From positions 930,001 through 994,000 of the forward strand of contig NZ_MPZV01000001.1 of the NCBI RefSeq assembly GCF_002020355.1: 64,000 nt of DNA, in the 5' to 3' direction. A program made the translations under genes and the position numbers. The notes beneath the pieces are model-generated. The model saw nothing but the letters and a program-made list of their open reading frames with translations. It searched no databases and was not told where the DNA came from. Position 1 is the first letter of the stretch, and each line of letters begins with the position of its first letter. The stretch is from Thioclava sediminum (lineage in GTDB: Bacteria > Pseudomonadota > Alphaproteobacteria > Rhodobacterales > Rhodobacteraceae). Positions 46,322-54,672 of the stretch are shown here, piece by piece.

Positions 46322-46936
46322 TCAGGCCTGGCGCGCGTCGCTGATCGCCTTGCGCAGGGTGTCGGCATCGACCGCGCCGGGATAGACGTCGCGCCCAACG
46401 ATATAGGCGGGCGTGCCACGCAGGCCGATCGCTACCGCCTGCGCATCATTGCGCGACAGCAGGGCGTCGATCTCCTTGCGGTTGGCCTTGTAGCCCGCCA
46501 TCGCCTTGTCCGGGTCGACACCGGCCTCGGAGAGCGTCTTCTCGATCAAGTCGTTCGACAGCTTGCCTTGCGTCGCCATCAGCGCCTCGAGACCCGCTTC
46601 GTATTGGCCCATGCTCTGCGCGCCCAGCACGAGCTGCGAGGCGTAGACCGAAGGCGCACCGAAGATCGGCCAGTCCTTCATCACGACGCGCAGATTGCCG
46701 TCTTCCTTTGTCACCTTCTCGACCACCGGGTGGTTCGATTTGCAGTAGGGACACTGGTAGTCGAAATACTCGACCAGCGTGATGTCCCCATCCGGGTTAC
46801 CGAGCGCGGGCGCTTTGGGGTCGTGGAACACCGCTTCGGGCGAAATATCGGCCTGCGCGAGGCTCGCCGTCGGTAGGATCAGTGTGGAGCCTGCGGCGAC
46901 GCCTGCGAGGGTGAGGAAATTCCGGCGATCGATCAT
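46322..46936 (-). CDS. DsbA-family thiol:disulfide interchange protein
   Basis: The 204-residue protein has a Tat-like signal (RRNFLTLAGVAAGSTLIL) cut near SLAQA, then a thioredoxin fold with the redox motif CPYC (FDYQCPYCKSNHPVVEK) and the cis-Pro loop LRGTPAYIVG. The helical insertion of DsbA/DsbG/ScsC-like proteins lies between. CPYC is common in ScsC/Com1-type members, which can act as isomerases or reductases. Start overlaps the ldt stop (ATGA), and the dsbD gene is two genes upstream, so it is probably kept reduced by DsbD. Confidence 0.93.
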   Translation of the reverse strand: MIDRRNFLTLAGVAAGSTLILPTASLAQADISPEAVFHDPKAPALGNPDGDITLVEYFDYQCPYCKSNHPVVEKVTKEDGNLRVVMKDWPIFGAPSVYASQLVLGAQSMGQYEAGLEALMATQGKLSNDLIEKTLSEAGVDPDKAMAGYKANRKEIDALLSRNDAQAVAIGLRGTPAYIVGRDVYPGAVDADTLRKAISDARQA

Positions 46937-47685
46937 GTGTCGTCTCCTGTGGTTTGGGGGAAATCTTCGGGGGAGTAGGGAACGGGCGGCAGCGGCTGGC
47001 CCGGCGGCACCGTGCCCTTGCCGCTCTCGGCACGGGTCAGCACGACGACATGCGTGCCGGAGCGGACGCGGTCGGCGAGGTCGATGATGTCCTGATTGAA
47101 CAAACGGATGCAGCCCGCCGACGTCGCCTTGCCGATTGAACTGTCATCCATCGTTCCGTGAATGCGGTAGAGCGTGTCCTTGTTCCCGCGATGCAGGTAA
47201 AGCGCCCGCGCGCCGAGCGGATTGTCGAGGCCGCCGGCGAGCCCGTCCTTCACCGGGCCGTATAGCTCGGGGTCTTCCTTGATCATGCTCTTGGTCGGCG
47301 TCCAGCTCGGCCAGTCGCGCTGATAGGGGATATGCCCCTCCCCGGAAAAGCCGCGCCCGTCCTCGCCCACGGCGACCGTGTAGCGCAGTGCGCGGTTGTT
47401 CTTCTGCACGAGGTAGAGCTTGCGCGCCCAAGGATCGACGATGATGGTGCCGGGCGGCTCGTCGGTCCAGTAATCGACCTCCTGACGGGCTTTCTCTTCG
47501 CTCAGCAGTTTCGGGTCCACCGCCGGGATCGTGCGACCGTCATCTTCCATCTGGCTGTAAATCGCCTTGACCCGCGCACTCAGTTGCGGCGCTTGCGGCG
47601 CGGGCGGCGGGTTCGAGGCAGGTGGCTCGGGCGCGCAGGCTGCGAGGGCGATCAGCGCGAGAGGGGCGAAGCGGGTGAGGGTCAT
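46933..47685 (-). CDS. L,D-transpeptidase (YkuD domain) lipoprotein
   Basis: ATG 47685 overlaps the dsbD stop (ATGA); 250 residues. The signal peptide has a lipobox-like ALAACAPE, then a proline-rich linker. The YkuD domain shows IIVDPWARKLYLVQKNNRAL, GRGFSGEGHIPYQRDWPSWT and the catalytic HGTMDDSSIGKATSAGCIRL, containing the active-site Cys. It makes 3-3 peptidoglycan cross-links or attaches proteins to peptidoglycan. The catalytic Cys must be reduced, matching its place between dsbD and dsbA. The proline-rich C-tail (VPPGQPLPPVPYSPEDFP) is unstructured. Confidence 0.93.
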   Translation of the reverse strand: MTLTRFAPLALIALAACAPEPPASNPPPAPQAPQLSARVKAIYSQMEDDGRTIPAVDPKLLSEEKARQEVDYWTDEPPGTIIVDPWARKLYLVQKNNRALRYTVAVGEDGRGFSGEGHIPYQRDWPSWTPTKSMIKEDPELYGPVKDGLAGGLDNPLGARALYLHRGNKDTLYRIHGTMDDSSIGKATSAGCIRLFNQDIIDLADRVRSGTHVVVLTRAESGKGTVPPGQPLPPVPYSPEDFPQTTGDDT

Positions 47686-49610
47686 TGAGCGATCTCCGAA
47701 AGCGAGGTCGTGAGTTTCGGCGCGGTTACATCCCCGATCAGCCGGGTGCCCTGCGCCTCCGAATGGTCGGGGTCGAGGAAGATCAGCGTCGGCGGGCCGA
47801 TCACGCCCAACTGCTTGAGAAGCGCCTGCTGCGGCGCGCCGGTCTTGGTCACATCGACCGCGATGGGCGTGACGTGGCGCAGCGCGGCCTGCACCTGCGG
47901 GTCGGGGATCACCTCGCGCGCAATGGTGGCGCATTCGGTGCACCACTCGGCCGTGGTGATGAGCATCACCGGCTCGCCTTTCGCTGCGTTCAGTGCGGCA
48001 TCGAGCGCCTCAGGCGTCTCGACATGGGTGAAGTCATCCTCCGTCAGCACGTCAGACGTGGAGGCCATGACGGTCTGGCCTGCCGTGAAGGGCGCGAGGG
48101 GGCGCAGCGGATCGGCAGCCCCGCTCGCCGCACCGACACCCTCGATCGCACCGGCCAGCAGCGCCGCAACGCCAAGCGCGCCGCCCACACGGCGCAGGCC
48201 CGAGCTTTCCGGTCCCAACCGGTCGCGACCGCCCAAGGCCACGCCCGCGCCGATCAGCAGCAGCGCCCAGAGCGCGAGGATCGCAGGTCCCGCGACGACG
48301 CGGCTCAAGAGCCAGATCGCCACGCCAAGGAAGACGAAGCCGAAGGCGCGGTTCACGCCGACCATCCATTCGCCCATGCGCGGCAGGATCGCCGAGCCGA
48401 AAAGACCGACGGCCATCAGCAACACGCCCTGCCCCAGCCCCAGCGCAAACAGCGCCGAAGCTCCGAGCCCCGCATCGCCCGTCTGCGCGATATAGAGGAA
48501 GGCCCCGGCCAGCGGGGCCGTCACGCACGGCCCGACGATCAGCGTTGAGGTGAAGCCGAGGATGGCCGCCCCCGCGAGCGTACCGCGCGGCCCCTGCACG
48601 GAGCTGACCTTGTTGGTCAGCGCCTGCGGCAGGCGCAGTTCGAACAGGCCGAAGGAGGACAGCGCGAGGACGGCGAACAGCAGCGCCAGCGCGATCACCG
48701 TCGCGGGCGCCTGCATCAGGAATTGCAGGTTCTGCCCCGACCACGCCGCCACGATGCCCAGAAGCCCGAAGGCCACCGCCATCGCCAGCACATAGGTCCC
48801 GGTCAGCGCCAGCCCGCGCGCGGGTGTCAGGTCTTTCCCTTGCGCGCCAAGCATTCCGGCCACGATCGGCACCATCGGCAGCACGCAAGGGGTGAAAGCC
48901 AGAAGCAGACCGAAGCCGAAGAAGGACGCCACGACCAGAGCCCAACCGCCCTTCGCCGCGATCCCCGCGACGAGGCCGTCATCGGAGGATAGGCTCAGGC
49001 TGTTTCCGCTCGCTTCGGAGGCGGATGCGGGAGGCGTAGGCTTATCGGCCTCGGAACTCGCAGCAGGCGCGGAAGACGCGTCGCTCTGCGCATAATCCGG
49101 CACCCCGGCAGCTTGGTTCGATTGCGCCGCACTGGATGCAGACGCAGTCGCAGCCCCACCCGGCGGCACGATCTCGCGGCTTTGCGGCGGGTAGCACAGC
49201 CCCTTTTCCTCGCAGCCCTGCCAATGCAGCGTGAACGGGCCGGTGATGTCACTCACCACGGCCTCGGTGCGATCGTGCCAGACCTCGACCGTGCCGAAAT
49301 TCGGATCGTCCTTCATCTCGCCCGGCTGCGTCTCGATCACTGGCGCGTCGCCGTCCTCGGCGCTGACCGTCAGGTGGTCGCGATAGAGGTAGTAGCCCGG
49401 CGCGATGTCGAAGGAGACCGCAAGCGTCCCGTCATCCTGCCACTCGGTCTCGACCTGAAACGCCTCTTCGGGCGACAGCGGACCGCTGCCTCCCTTGGGC
49501 TTCAAAAGATCGAAGCTTTGCGCCGCAGCGAGGCCGGGCAACAGCAATGAGATCAGAAACACGCCCCAGAGGGCGCGCAGCGATAGACGGGAAAGAGCCT
49601 TTGCGTTCAT
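47682..49610 (-). CDS. dsbD: Thiol:disulfide interchange protein DsbD
   Basis: ATG 49610 (MNAKALSRLSLRALWG) gives 642 residues with a signal peptide ending AAAQS. Three modules are complete: the periplasmic alpha domain with the Cys pair in HWQGCEEKGLCYPPQ; a Ser/Ala/Pro/Glu-rich linker (about residues 160-205); and the eight-helix beta domain with AFTPCVLPMVPIVAGML and GPCVTAPLAGAF. The C-terminal thioredoxin gamma domain has TAEWCTECATIAREV, CTEC rather than the usual CVAC. It carries electrons from cytoplasmic thioredoxin to periplasmic partners, here probably Ldt and the DsbA-like protein encoded downstream. Confidence 0.95.
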   Translation of the reverse strand: MNAKALSRLSLRALWGVFLISLLLPGLAAAQSFDLLKPKGGSGPLSPEEAFQVETEWQDDGTLAVSFDIAPGYYLYRDHLTVSAEDGDAPVIETQPGEMKDDPNFGTVEVWHDRTEAVVSDITGPFTLHWQGCEEKGLCYPPQSREIVPPGGAATASASSAAQSNQAAGVPDYAQSDASSAPAASSEADKPTPPASASEASGNSLSLSSDDGLVAGIAAKGGWALVVASFFGFGLLLAFTPCVLPMVPIVAGMLGAQGKDLTPARGLALTGTYVLAMAVAFGLLGIVAAWSGQNLQFLMQAPATVIALALLFAVLALSSFGLFELRLPQALTNKVSSVQGPRGTLAGAAILGFTSTLIVGPCVTAPLAGAFLYIAQTGDAGLGASALFALGLGQGVLLMAVGLFGSAILPRMGEWMVGVNRAFGFVFLGVAIWLLSRVVAGPAILALWALLLIGAGVALGGRDRLGPESSGLRRVGGALGVAALLAGAIEGVGAASGAADPLRPLAPFTAGQTVMASTSDVLTEDDFTHVETPEALDAALNAAKGEPVMLITTAEWCTECATIAREVIPDPQVQAALRHVTPIAVDVTKTGAPQQALLKQLGVIGPPTLIFLDPDHSEAQGTRLIGDVTAPKLTTSLSEIAQ

Positions 49611-49632
49611 GTTGGCCGGATCGCGGGCGAAG

Positions 49633-49649
49633 CTTAAGTCAGTCTTAAG
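49633..49649. promoter_or_regulatory. PmrA/QseB-type box
   Basis: CTTAAG-TCAGT-CTTAAG is a perfect fit to the PmrA/QseB consensus YTTAAK-N5-YTTAAK. It lies in the 73-bp divergent gap between dsbD and the response regulator gene, 34 bp before the latter's ATG. Tandem half-sites 11 bp apart are what an OmpR-family dimer binds. Confidence 0.75.
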
Positions 49650-49683
49650 ATTCGTGCGGTGTATCCGCCGCGAAGGAGAAAAG

Positions 49684-50379
49684 ATGCGCATACTCGTCGT
49701 CGAAGATGACAGCATATTGGCGGACGGCCTGCGGGTCGGGCTCGGCATGGCCGGGTTCACCGCCGATGTCGTGTCCTGCCTTGAGGACGCCCGCGCGGCA
49801 CTGGCCGGGGCGGAGTATCGCGCGCTCGTGCTGGATTTGATGCTGCCCGATGGCTCCGGTCTCGAACTGCTGCGCGAATTGCGCGCGGGCCGCGCCGGGC
49901 TGCCGGTCTTGCTGCTGACCGCGCGCGATCAGGTCGAGGACCGGGTCGCGGGGTTGGATGCAGGCGCGGATGACTATCTCGGTAAGCCCTTCGATCTGGA
50001 CGAGCTGGCCGCCCGGCTGCGGGCCCTTTCGCGTCGGTCGGACGGGCGGGCGGTCGCGCAGATTTCCCATGCCGGGCTGGAGCTCGACCCCGGCACCCGC
50101 AGCGCCGCCTTCAACGGCCAGCCGCTGAAACTCTCGCGCCGGGAATTCGCGGTGTTGCAGGCGCTGGCCGAACGCCCCGGACGGGTGCTCGCGAAATCGG
50201 ACCTCGAAGACCGGCTCTACGGCTGGGACGAGGAGGTCGAGAGCAACGCCGTCGAAGTCCATATCCACCATCTGCGCGCCAAGCTCGGGCGCGATTTCAT
50301 CGAAACCCTGCGCGGCATCGGCTACCGCCTGCGCCCAGAGGAGACCTCGCCATCTCGCTCCGCCTCCGCCTCTTCCTGA
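49684..50379 (+). CDS. OmpR-family response regulator (QseB/PmrA/TctD-like)
   Basis: ATG 49684 follows GAAGGAG; 231 residues. Receiver domain: acidic pair in LVVEDDSILADGL, phosphorylated Asp in LVLDLMLPDGSG, Thr/Lys in LLTARDQ and DYLGKPFDLDELAAR. DNA-binding winged helix: LKLSRREFAVLQALAERPG, VESNAVEVHIHHLRAKLG, TLRGIGYRLR. Receiver and effector arrangement follows QseB/PmrA. The last ten residues (PSRSASASS region) read through the start of the kinase gene and are longer than in relatives. A PmrA-type box upstream suggests autoregulation. Confidence 0.94.
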   Translation: MRILVVEDDSILADGLRVGLGMAGFTADVVSCLEDARAALAGAEYRALVLDLMLPDGSGLELLRELRAGRAGLPVLLLTARDQVEDRVAGLDAGADDYLGKPFDLDELAARLRALSRRSDGRAVAQISHAGLELDPGTRSAAFNGQPLKLSRREFAVLQALAERPGRVLAKSDLEDRLYGWDEEVESNAVEVHIHHLRAKLGRDFIETLRGIGYRLRPEETSPSRSASASS

Positions 50380-51692
50380 TCCTCACGGGCGCGACGCTGG
50401 CCGTCTGGCTGTCCGCCGTGTTCTGGATCGAGAATTCCACCCGCGCCGAGGTGACGCGGGTACTCGACGCACGTCTGGTGGAGGCCGCGCGCATGGTCTC
50501 GTCGCTGGTGTCGAAGAACCAGATCTCTCTGAACCGGGACGGTCCCGCACAGATCACGCTGTCGCATGACGAGAGTTACGAACATCAACAATTCTGCCAG
50601 ATCTGGTCTTTCACCCAAGGGCTCGTCGGACGCTCGAACGGGGCGCCGAGCGCGCAGCTGGTGCCCGCCGATGCGACCGGCTTCCGCGATGTAACACGCG
50701 ACGGCAAGGACCTGCGGGTCTACACGATCATCGATCCCGATCTGGGCGGGCAGGTCACGGTGGGCGACAGTCTTGCCATGCGCAACCGGCTGGTGCGCGA
50801 TGTGATAGAGGGGTTCCTCTGGCCCGCGCTGGTGATCCTGCCGGTGATGTGGGGGCTGATCTGGTTTGCGATCTCGCGCGGTCTGGCGCCGCTCGACCGC
50901 TTCGCCCGCGATCTGGACGCGCGACCGAGCGAGGATCTACGCTCCCTACCCGGCACCGCGCGACAGCCCCGCGAGATCCGCCCGCTCGCCGGTGCGCTCG
51001 ACGACCTTCTCGCACGTCTGGCTGCGGCGCGCGGACGCGAACGCGAATTCATCGCCTATGCCGCGCATGAGATGAAAACGCCGCTCGCCGGGTTGAAAAC
51101 GCAGGCCCATATCGCGCGCCACGCGCCCGATACCGATACGCGCGAACACGCGCTCGCCGCGATCTCGACCTCGGTGGACCGGACCGATCGGATGGTGCGC
51201 CAACTTCTCGATCTGGCGCAGGTGGACAGTCGCGAGGCGCGTGCCACTTCGGTGGAGCTGAACGGGCTTCTGCGGCAGGTGCTGGGCGATCTGGCGGGGC
51301 TGGCCACGCGGCGCGGCGTGACGCTGGAACTCGATAGCGCGCCGGACGCGCCGACGGTGGAAGGCGACCCGCTGCTTCTATCGCTCGCCCTGCGCAACCT
51401 GATCGAGAACGCCGTTCAGGCGAGCCCGGACGGCGCGGCGATCAAGGTCAGCGTGACCACCTCCGGCGCTGCGCTTCTGGTCGACATTCACGACCACGGA
51501 CCGGGCCTGCCGCCCGAGATCGCGCAGCAGGCGGGGCAGAAATTCGTCAAGGGCAAGGGCGCGGATGCGAATGGCTCTGGCCTCGGCCTTTCAATCGCGC
51601 ACGACGCGCTGACCCGTCTGGGCGGCACGCTCAGCTTCGAGATGCGCGCGGACGGGCATCATCATACCCTGGTCGATCTGCCTGCCGCGTGA
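50352..51692 (+). CDS. Sensor histidine kinase (QseC/PmrB-like), unusual start
   Basis: The frame gives a normal kinase of 446 residues only if it starts at ATC 50352 (reading -SLRLRLFLILTGATLAV), where AGGAG is 8 bases upstream. No ATG, GTG or TTG is in frame between there and GTG 50418, and starting at GTG would cut off most of the first membrane helix. The sensor loop is followed by TM2 (VIEGFLWPALVILPVMWG), HAMP (SRGLAPLDRFARDLDAR), H-box FIAYAAHEMKTPLAGLKTQA, N-box NLIENAVQASP, G1 DHGPGLPPE and G2 GSGLGLSIAHD. It phosphorylates the adjacent regulator. Its gene overlaps the regulator's end by 28 bp. Confidence 0.9.
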   Translation: MSLRLRLFLILTGATLAVWLSAVFWIENSTRAEVTRVLDARLVEAARMVSSLVSKNQISLNRDGPAQITLSHDESYEHQQFCQIWSFTQGLVGRSNGAPSAQLVPADATGFRDVTRDGKDLRVYTIIDPDLGGQVTVGDSLAMRNRLVRDVIEGFLWPALVILPVMWGLIWFAISRGLAPLDRFARDLDARPSEDLRSLPGTARQPREIRPLAGALDDLLARLAAARGREREFIAYAAHEMKTPLAGLKTQAHIARHAPDTDTREHALAAISTSVDRTDRMVRQLLDLAQVDSREARATSVELNGLLRQVLGDLAGLATRRGVTLELDSAPDAPTVEGDPLLLSLALRNLIENAVQASPDGAAIKVSVTTSGAALLVDIHDHGPGLPPEIAQQAGQKFVKGKGADANGSGLGLSIAHDALTRLGGTLSFEMRADGHHHTLVDLPAA

Positions 51693-51701
51693 GGCGCGAC
51701 G

Positions 51702-53075
51702 TCAGGCCCTGCGCCGCGTCCGCATCACAGCCCAACCGATCAGCGCCAGCACCAGAAGCACCGCCACGGCGATCGCCGCCCAAGCCAACTGTGCGGCGTT
51801 CGCGATGATCCAGCTGACCTGCTGCTTGCCGCTCAGGATATTGGCGACGCTGCCTTGGGTCACCTCGCCGTCGACACCTCCGAAATTCGTGCGCACATAG
51901 CTCGCGACCGAGGCGATCTGCGCGTCGCTCATCGTGCGCTGAAATCCGGGCATGGCGACGTGGCGCGCGTCATTGGGCATGTTGATCCCATGCGCGATCA
52001 CCTGCACGACATTCGCTGCATTCGTAGCGCTCACGTCAGAGATCTTGGACAACGCTGGCGCGGCGGTGCCCTGCCCGTTCATGCCGTGGCAGGTCGCACA
52101 GGCGCCCTGATAGAGCGTCGCCCCGTCTGTCGTGTCGTGGCCGACCACGGATTGCCAATCGCCGTTGGGCACCTCCAATGCGGCCAGATCGAGCGTCGCC
52201 TGACCGTCGGGTCCGCTGGCCTCGGGTTGCGTGTCGACCGGCTTCACCGCCTTCAGGTATTTCGCAATCGCCGTGAGGTCGTCGCTCGACAGCTTCGAGG
52301 TTGAGCGCGAGACCACGAGCCCCATCTCGCCGCCCGCGACGGCGTGCGCATTTCGGCCCTTGCTGAGATAGGCCACGATATCGGCCTCGCTCCAGTCGCC
52401 CAGACCACCCTTGTCCGACGGCGTGAGGTTGGGCGCATACCAACCGTTCAGCGCCCCCCCGGCGAGATGTTTGCTGGTGTCCTCCTGCATCAACGTCCCG
52501 CGCGGGCTGTGGCAGGAGGAGCAATGCTCCAGCGTCTCCACCAGATAGCGCCCGCGCTGAAGTTGATCGCCCGAGACATCCACCGCGCCAGGCGGATGGC
52601 CCTTATCGAGGAACAGCGTGTTCCAGCCCATCATAGCCGGACGCACGAAAGGAAAGCCCAGATCGGTCTCGGGTACGTCGTTCTCGACGGGTTTGACCTG
52701 TTTGAAATAGGCCCAGAGCGCTTTCACATCGGCATCGGTCAGGCCGGTGTAATGGGTGTAAGACATCGCGGGATAAAGCCACGTGTCGGACTTGCCACGA
52801 CGCAGGGCGCCTTCGAATTCCGCCTCGGTCATGTCGCCGATCCCGGTCTTCTCGTCGGGCGTGATGTTGGGCGCATAGATCGCGCCGATCGGGCTTTCGA
52901 TCTTCTCGCCGCCCGAGAAATTCTCCGCGTGACAGGAGGAGCAATCCCCCGCGATGGCGAGGTATTTTCCGCGCTTCACGAGGTCGCCTCCCGAAGCATC
53001 GGAGCCGGATTGCGCGTTGGCTGCGAGCGGGGACATCGCAGCGAAGACGGAGGCCGCTAGGATCAGAACACGCAT
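51702..53075 (-). CDS. Triheme c-type cytochrome subunit of a membrane flavin dehydrogenase
   Basis: ATG 53075, with AAGGAG upstream, gives 457 residues: signal peptide (to NAQSG), three CxxCH hemes (GDCSSCHAENF, EHCSSCHSPRG, GACATCHGMNGQG) and a C-terminal membrane anchor (AWAAIAVAVLLVLALIGWAV). This triheme layout is that of gluconate 2-dehydrogenase, sorbitol and fructose dehydrogenase cytochrome subunits. It passes electrons from the flavoprotein to ubiquinone. It is the last gene of the operon, 2 bp after the GMC gene, and ends 9 bp from the convergent kinase. Confidence 0.94.
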   Translation of the reverse strand: MRVLILAASVFAAMSPLAANAQSGSDASGGDLVKRGKYLAIAGDCSSCHAENFSGGEKIESPIGAIYAPNITPDEKTGIGDMTEAEFEGALRRGKSDTWLYPAMSYTHYTGLTDADVKALWAYFKQVKPVENDVPETDLGFPFVRPAMMGWNTLFLDKGHPPGAVDVSGDQLQRGRYLVETLEHCSSCHSPRGTLMQEDTSKHLAGGALNGWYAPNLTPSDKGGLGDWSEADIVAYLSKGRNAHAVAGGEMGLVVSRSTSKLSSDDLTAIAKYLKAVKPVDTQPEASGPDGQATLDLAALEVPNGDWQSVVGHDTTDGATLYQGACATCHGMNGQGTAAPALSKISDVSATNAANVVQVIAHGINMPNDARHVAMPGFQRTMSDAQIASVASYVRTNFGGVDGEVTQGSVANILSGKQQVSWIIANAAQLAWAAIAVAVLLVLALIGWAVMRTRRRA

Positions 53076-53076
53076 C

Positions 53077-54672
53077 TCAAAGCTCCTTCGCGATGGTCTG
53101 GCCCGCGCGGATCGCAAGCGCCATGCCGGTCAGCGTCGGGTTCACACCGCCCGCCGTGGGCATCACGCCGGTCGTCACCAGAAACAGGTTCTCGTGGTCG
53201 AAACAGCGCAGATCGGCGTCGCAGACCGCCTCTTCGGCCTTGCTGCCCATGACTGTCGTGCCCATCACGTGCTGCTGGCAAATAAACTTCTCGGGCGCGG
53301 AGACACGGGTGCCACCAGTCGCCTGCAGAAAGCGCGCGTAATCCTCCATCAGCCGCGGCAGGTTCGCCTTGGTGTAATCCGAGAGCTTGTAGGTCAGTTT
53401 GATGCCCGGCAGCCCCACGGCGTCTTTCCAAGAGGAGTTCACCTTGATCCGGTTCGCGGGATCGGGAAGGTCTTCGGTCAGCGCCTCGGCGGTGAAGACG
53501 CGCGCCGAATGGTCGCGGATCTTCGCGTCAAGCTCTGGGCCGAGCGTGCCGTCCTTCAACAGCCCCTGTGCAATGCCTTCCTCGGGTGGCGCATTGAGCA
53601 GGTCGTAGCGCGTCGATGGCACCTTGTCCCGGTCGGGCAAAGCGCGGCGCTGCATGATCGCGCCGTGGATATTCTGGCCGCGCCCGGTCCAATAAGGCTC
53701 GGGCGAAAGCCATGTCATGTCGATCGTCGGGTGGATCATCAGCCGCCGCCCGACCATGTCGGAGCTGTTCGCGAGATCGTTCATCAACAGGAGCTTCGGC
53801 GTCTCATAGCCATGCGCGGCGATCACGAACATCTTCGCGGTCAGCCGGGTGCGGTCGCCTTCGGGGTTGATATAGGACAGCGCCGTGATCTTGCCCTTGT
53901 CGCCGGTCTCGATCTTGTCGACGATGGCCTGCGTACGGATTTCGACGCCCAGATCGCGGATCTTCTGCACCACGTGGTAGCCCGAATGCTTCGCACCGAT
54001 CGGGCAATTCCAGTTGCAGATATTGTTGCCGATACAGGCGGGCCGGTTGTCGTAGGGCTGCGACAGCCGTGACGAAGGCGCGATATCGACGCGAAAGCCC
54101 ATCGACGCCACCTGCTGCTGCAACCTCTGGGTCGCATAGGGTTTTGCCTCGGGCGGTAGCGGATAGGGTTTCGAGCGCGGCGGATAGGTCTCGCCCTTGC
54201 CCAGACCGCTCTCGTCGAAGCCTTTCTGCCCGTTCACGCCGATCTCGTATTCCGCCTGCGTGTAGAAGGGCTCCAGATCGTCGTAGCTGATCGGCCAGTC
54301 CTCGGCGATCCCGTAGGTCGAGTGCATCGCCATGTCCTCGGGCAAGAGCCGCCACGTCGCTGCCGTCCAGTGCCGCGAGGTGCCACCCAGCACCCGCAGC
54401 GTGCCGGGAAACACATCCAGCCCGCCGGTCAGATGCGGATCGACATAGCCGGGCGTGAAGCTGTTGGGCGCATAGGGCACATCGCCGAAGGGGTCGTTGA
54501 AGTTGTTCTTGCGCGGTGAGTTGCGCCAGTTCTCGGTGATTTTCCAGTCGGGGATGTCGGGACCTGCCTCCAGCACGATCACCGAATGGCCCGCCTGTGC
54601 GATCTGCTGCGCGGCCAGACCGCCGAGCGAGCCCGACCCGACCACAATCACGTCTGCATCGAAATCAGCCAT
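53077..54672 (-). CDS. GMC-family FAD dehydrogenase subunit (gluconate/sorbitol dehydrogenase type)
   Basis: ATG 54672 (MADFDADVIVVGSGSLGG) gives 531 residues; a longer frame to 54933 lies inside the preceding gene. FAD-binding Rossmann motif VVGSGSLGGLAAQQIAQAGH, GGTSRHWTAATWRL, the cysteine-containing CIGNNICNWNCPIGAKHSG that may bind a 3Fe-4S cluster as in fructose dehydrogenase, and C-terminal CQQHVMGTTVMG with the catalytic His and TAGGVNPTLTGMALAIRAG. No signal peptide, so it is probably exported with the Tat-signalled small subunit. Substrate: gluconate is favoured by the gluconate genes elsewhere in the window, but not shown. Confidence 0.93.
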   Translation of the reverse strand: MADFDADVIVVGSGSLGGLAAQQIAQAGHSVIVLEAGPDIPDWKITENWRNSPRKNNFNDPFGDVPYAPNSFTPGYVDPHLTGGLDVFPGTLRVLGGTSRHWTAATWRLLPEDMAMHSTYGIAEDWPISYDDLEPFYTQAEYEIGVNGQKGFDESGLGKGETYPPRSKPYPLPPEAKPYATQRLQQQVASMGFRVDIAPSSRLSQPYDNRPACIGNNICNWNCPIGAKHSGYHVVQKIRDLGVEIRTQAIVDKIETGDKGKITALSYINPEGDRTRLTAKMFVIAAHGYETPKLLLMNDLANSSDMVGRRLMIHPTIDMTWLSPEPYWTGRGQNIHGAIMQRRALPDRDKVPSTRYDLLNAPPEEGIAQGLLKDGTLGPELDAKIRDHSARVFTAEALTEDLPDPANRIKVNSSWKDAVGLPGIKLTYKLSDYTKANLPRLMEDYARFLQATGGTRVSAPEKFICQQHVMGTTVMGSKAEEAVCDADLRCFDHENLFLVTTGVMPTAGGVNPTLTGMALAIRAGQTIAKEL

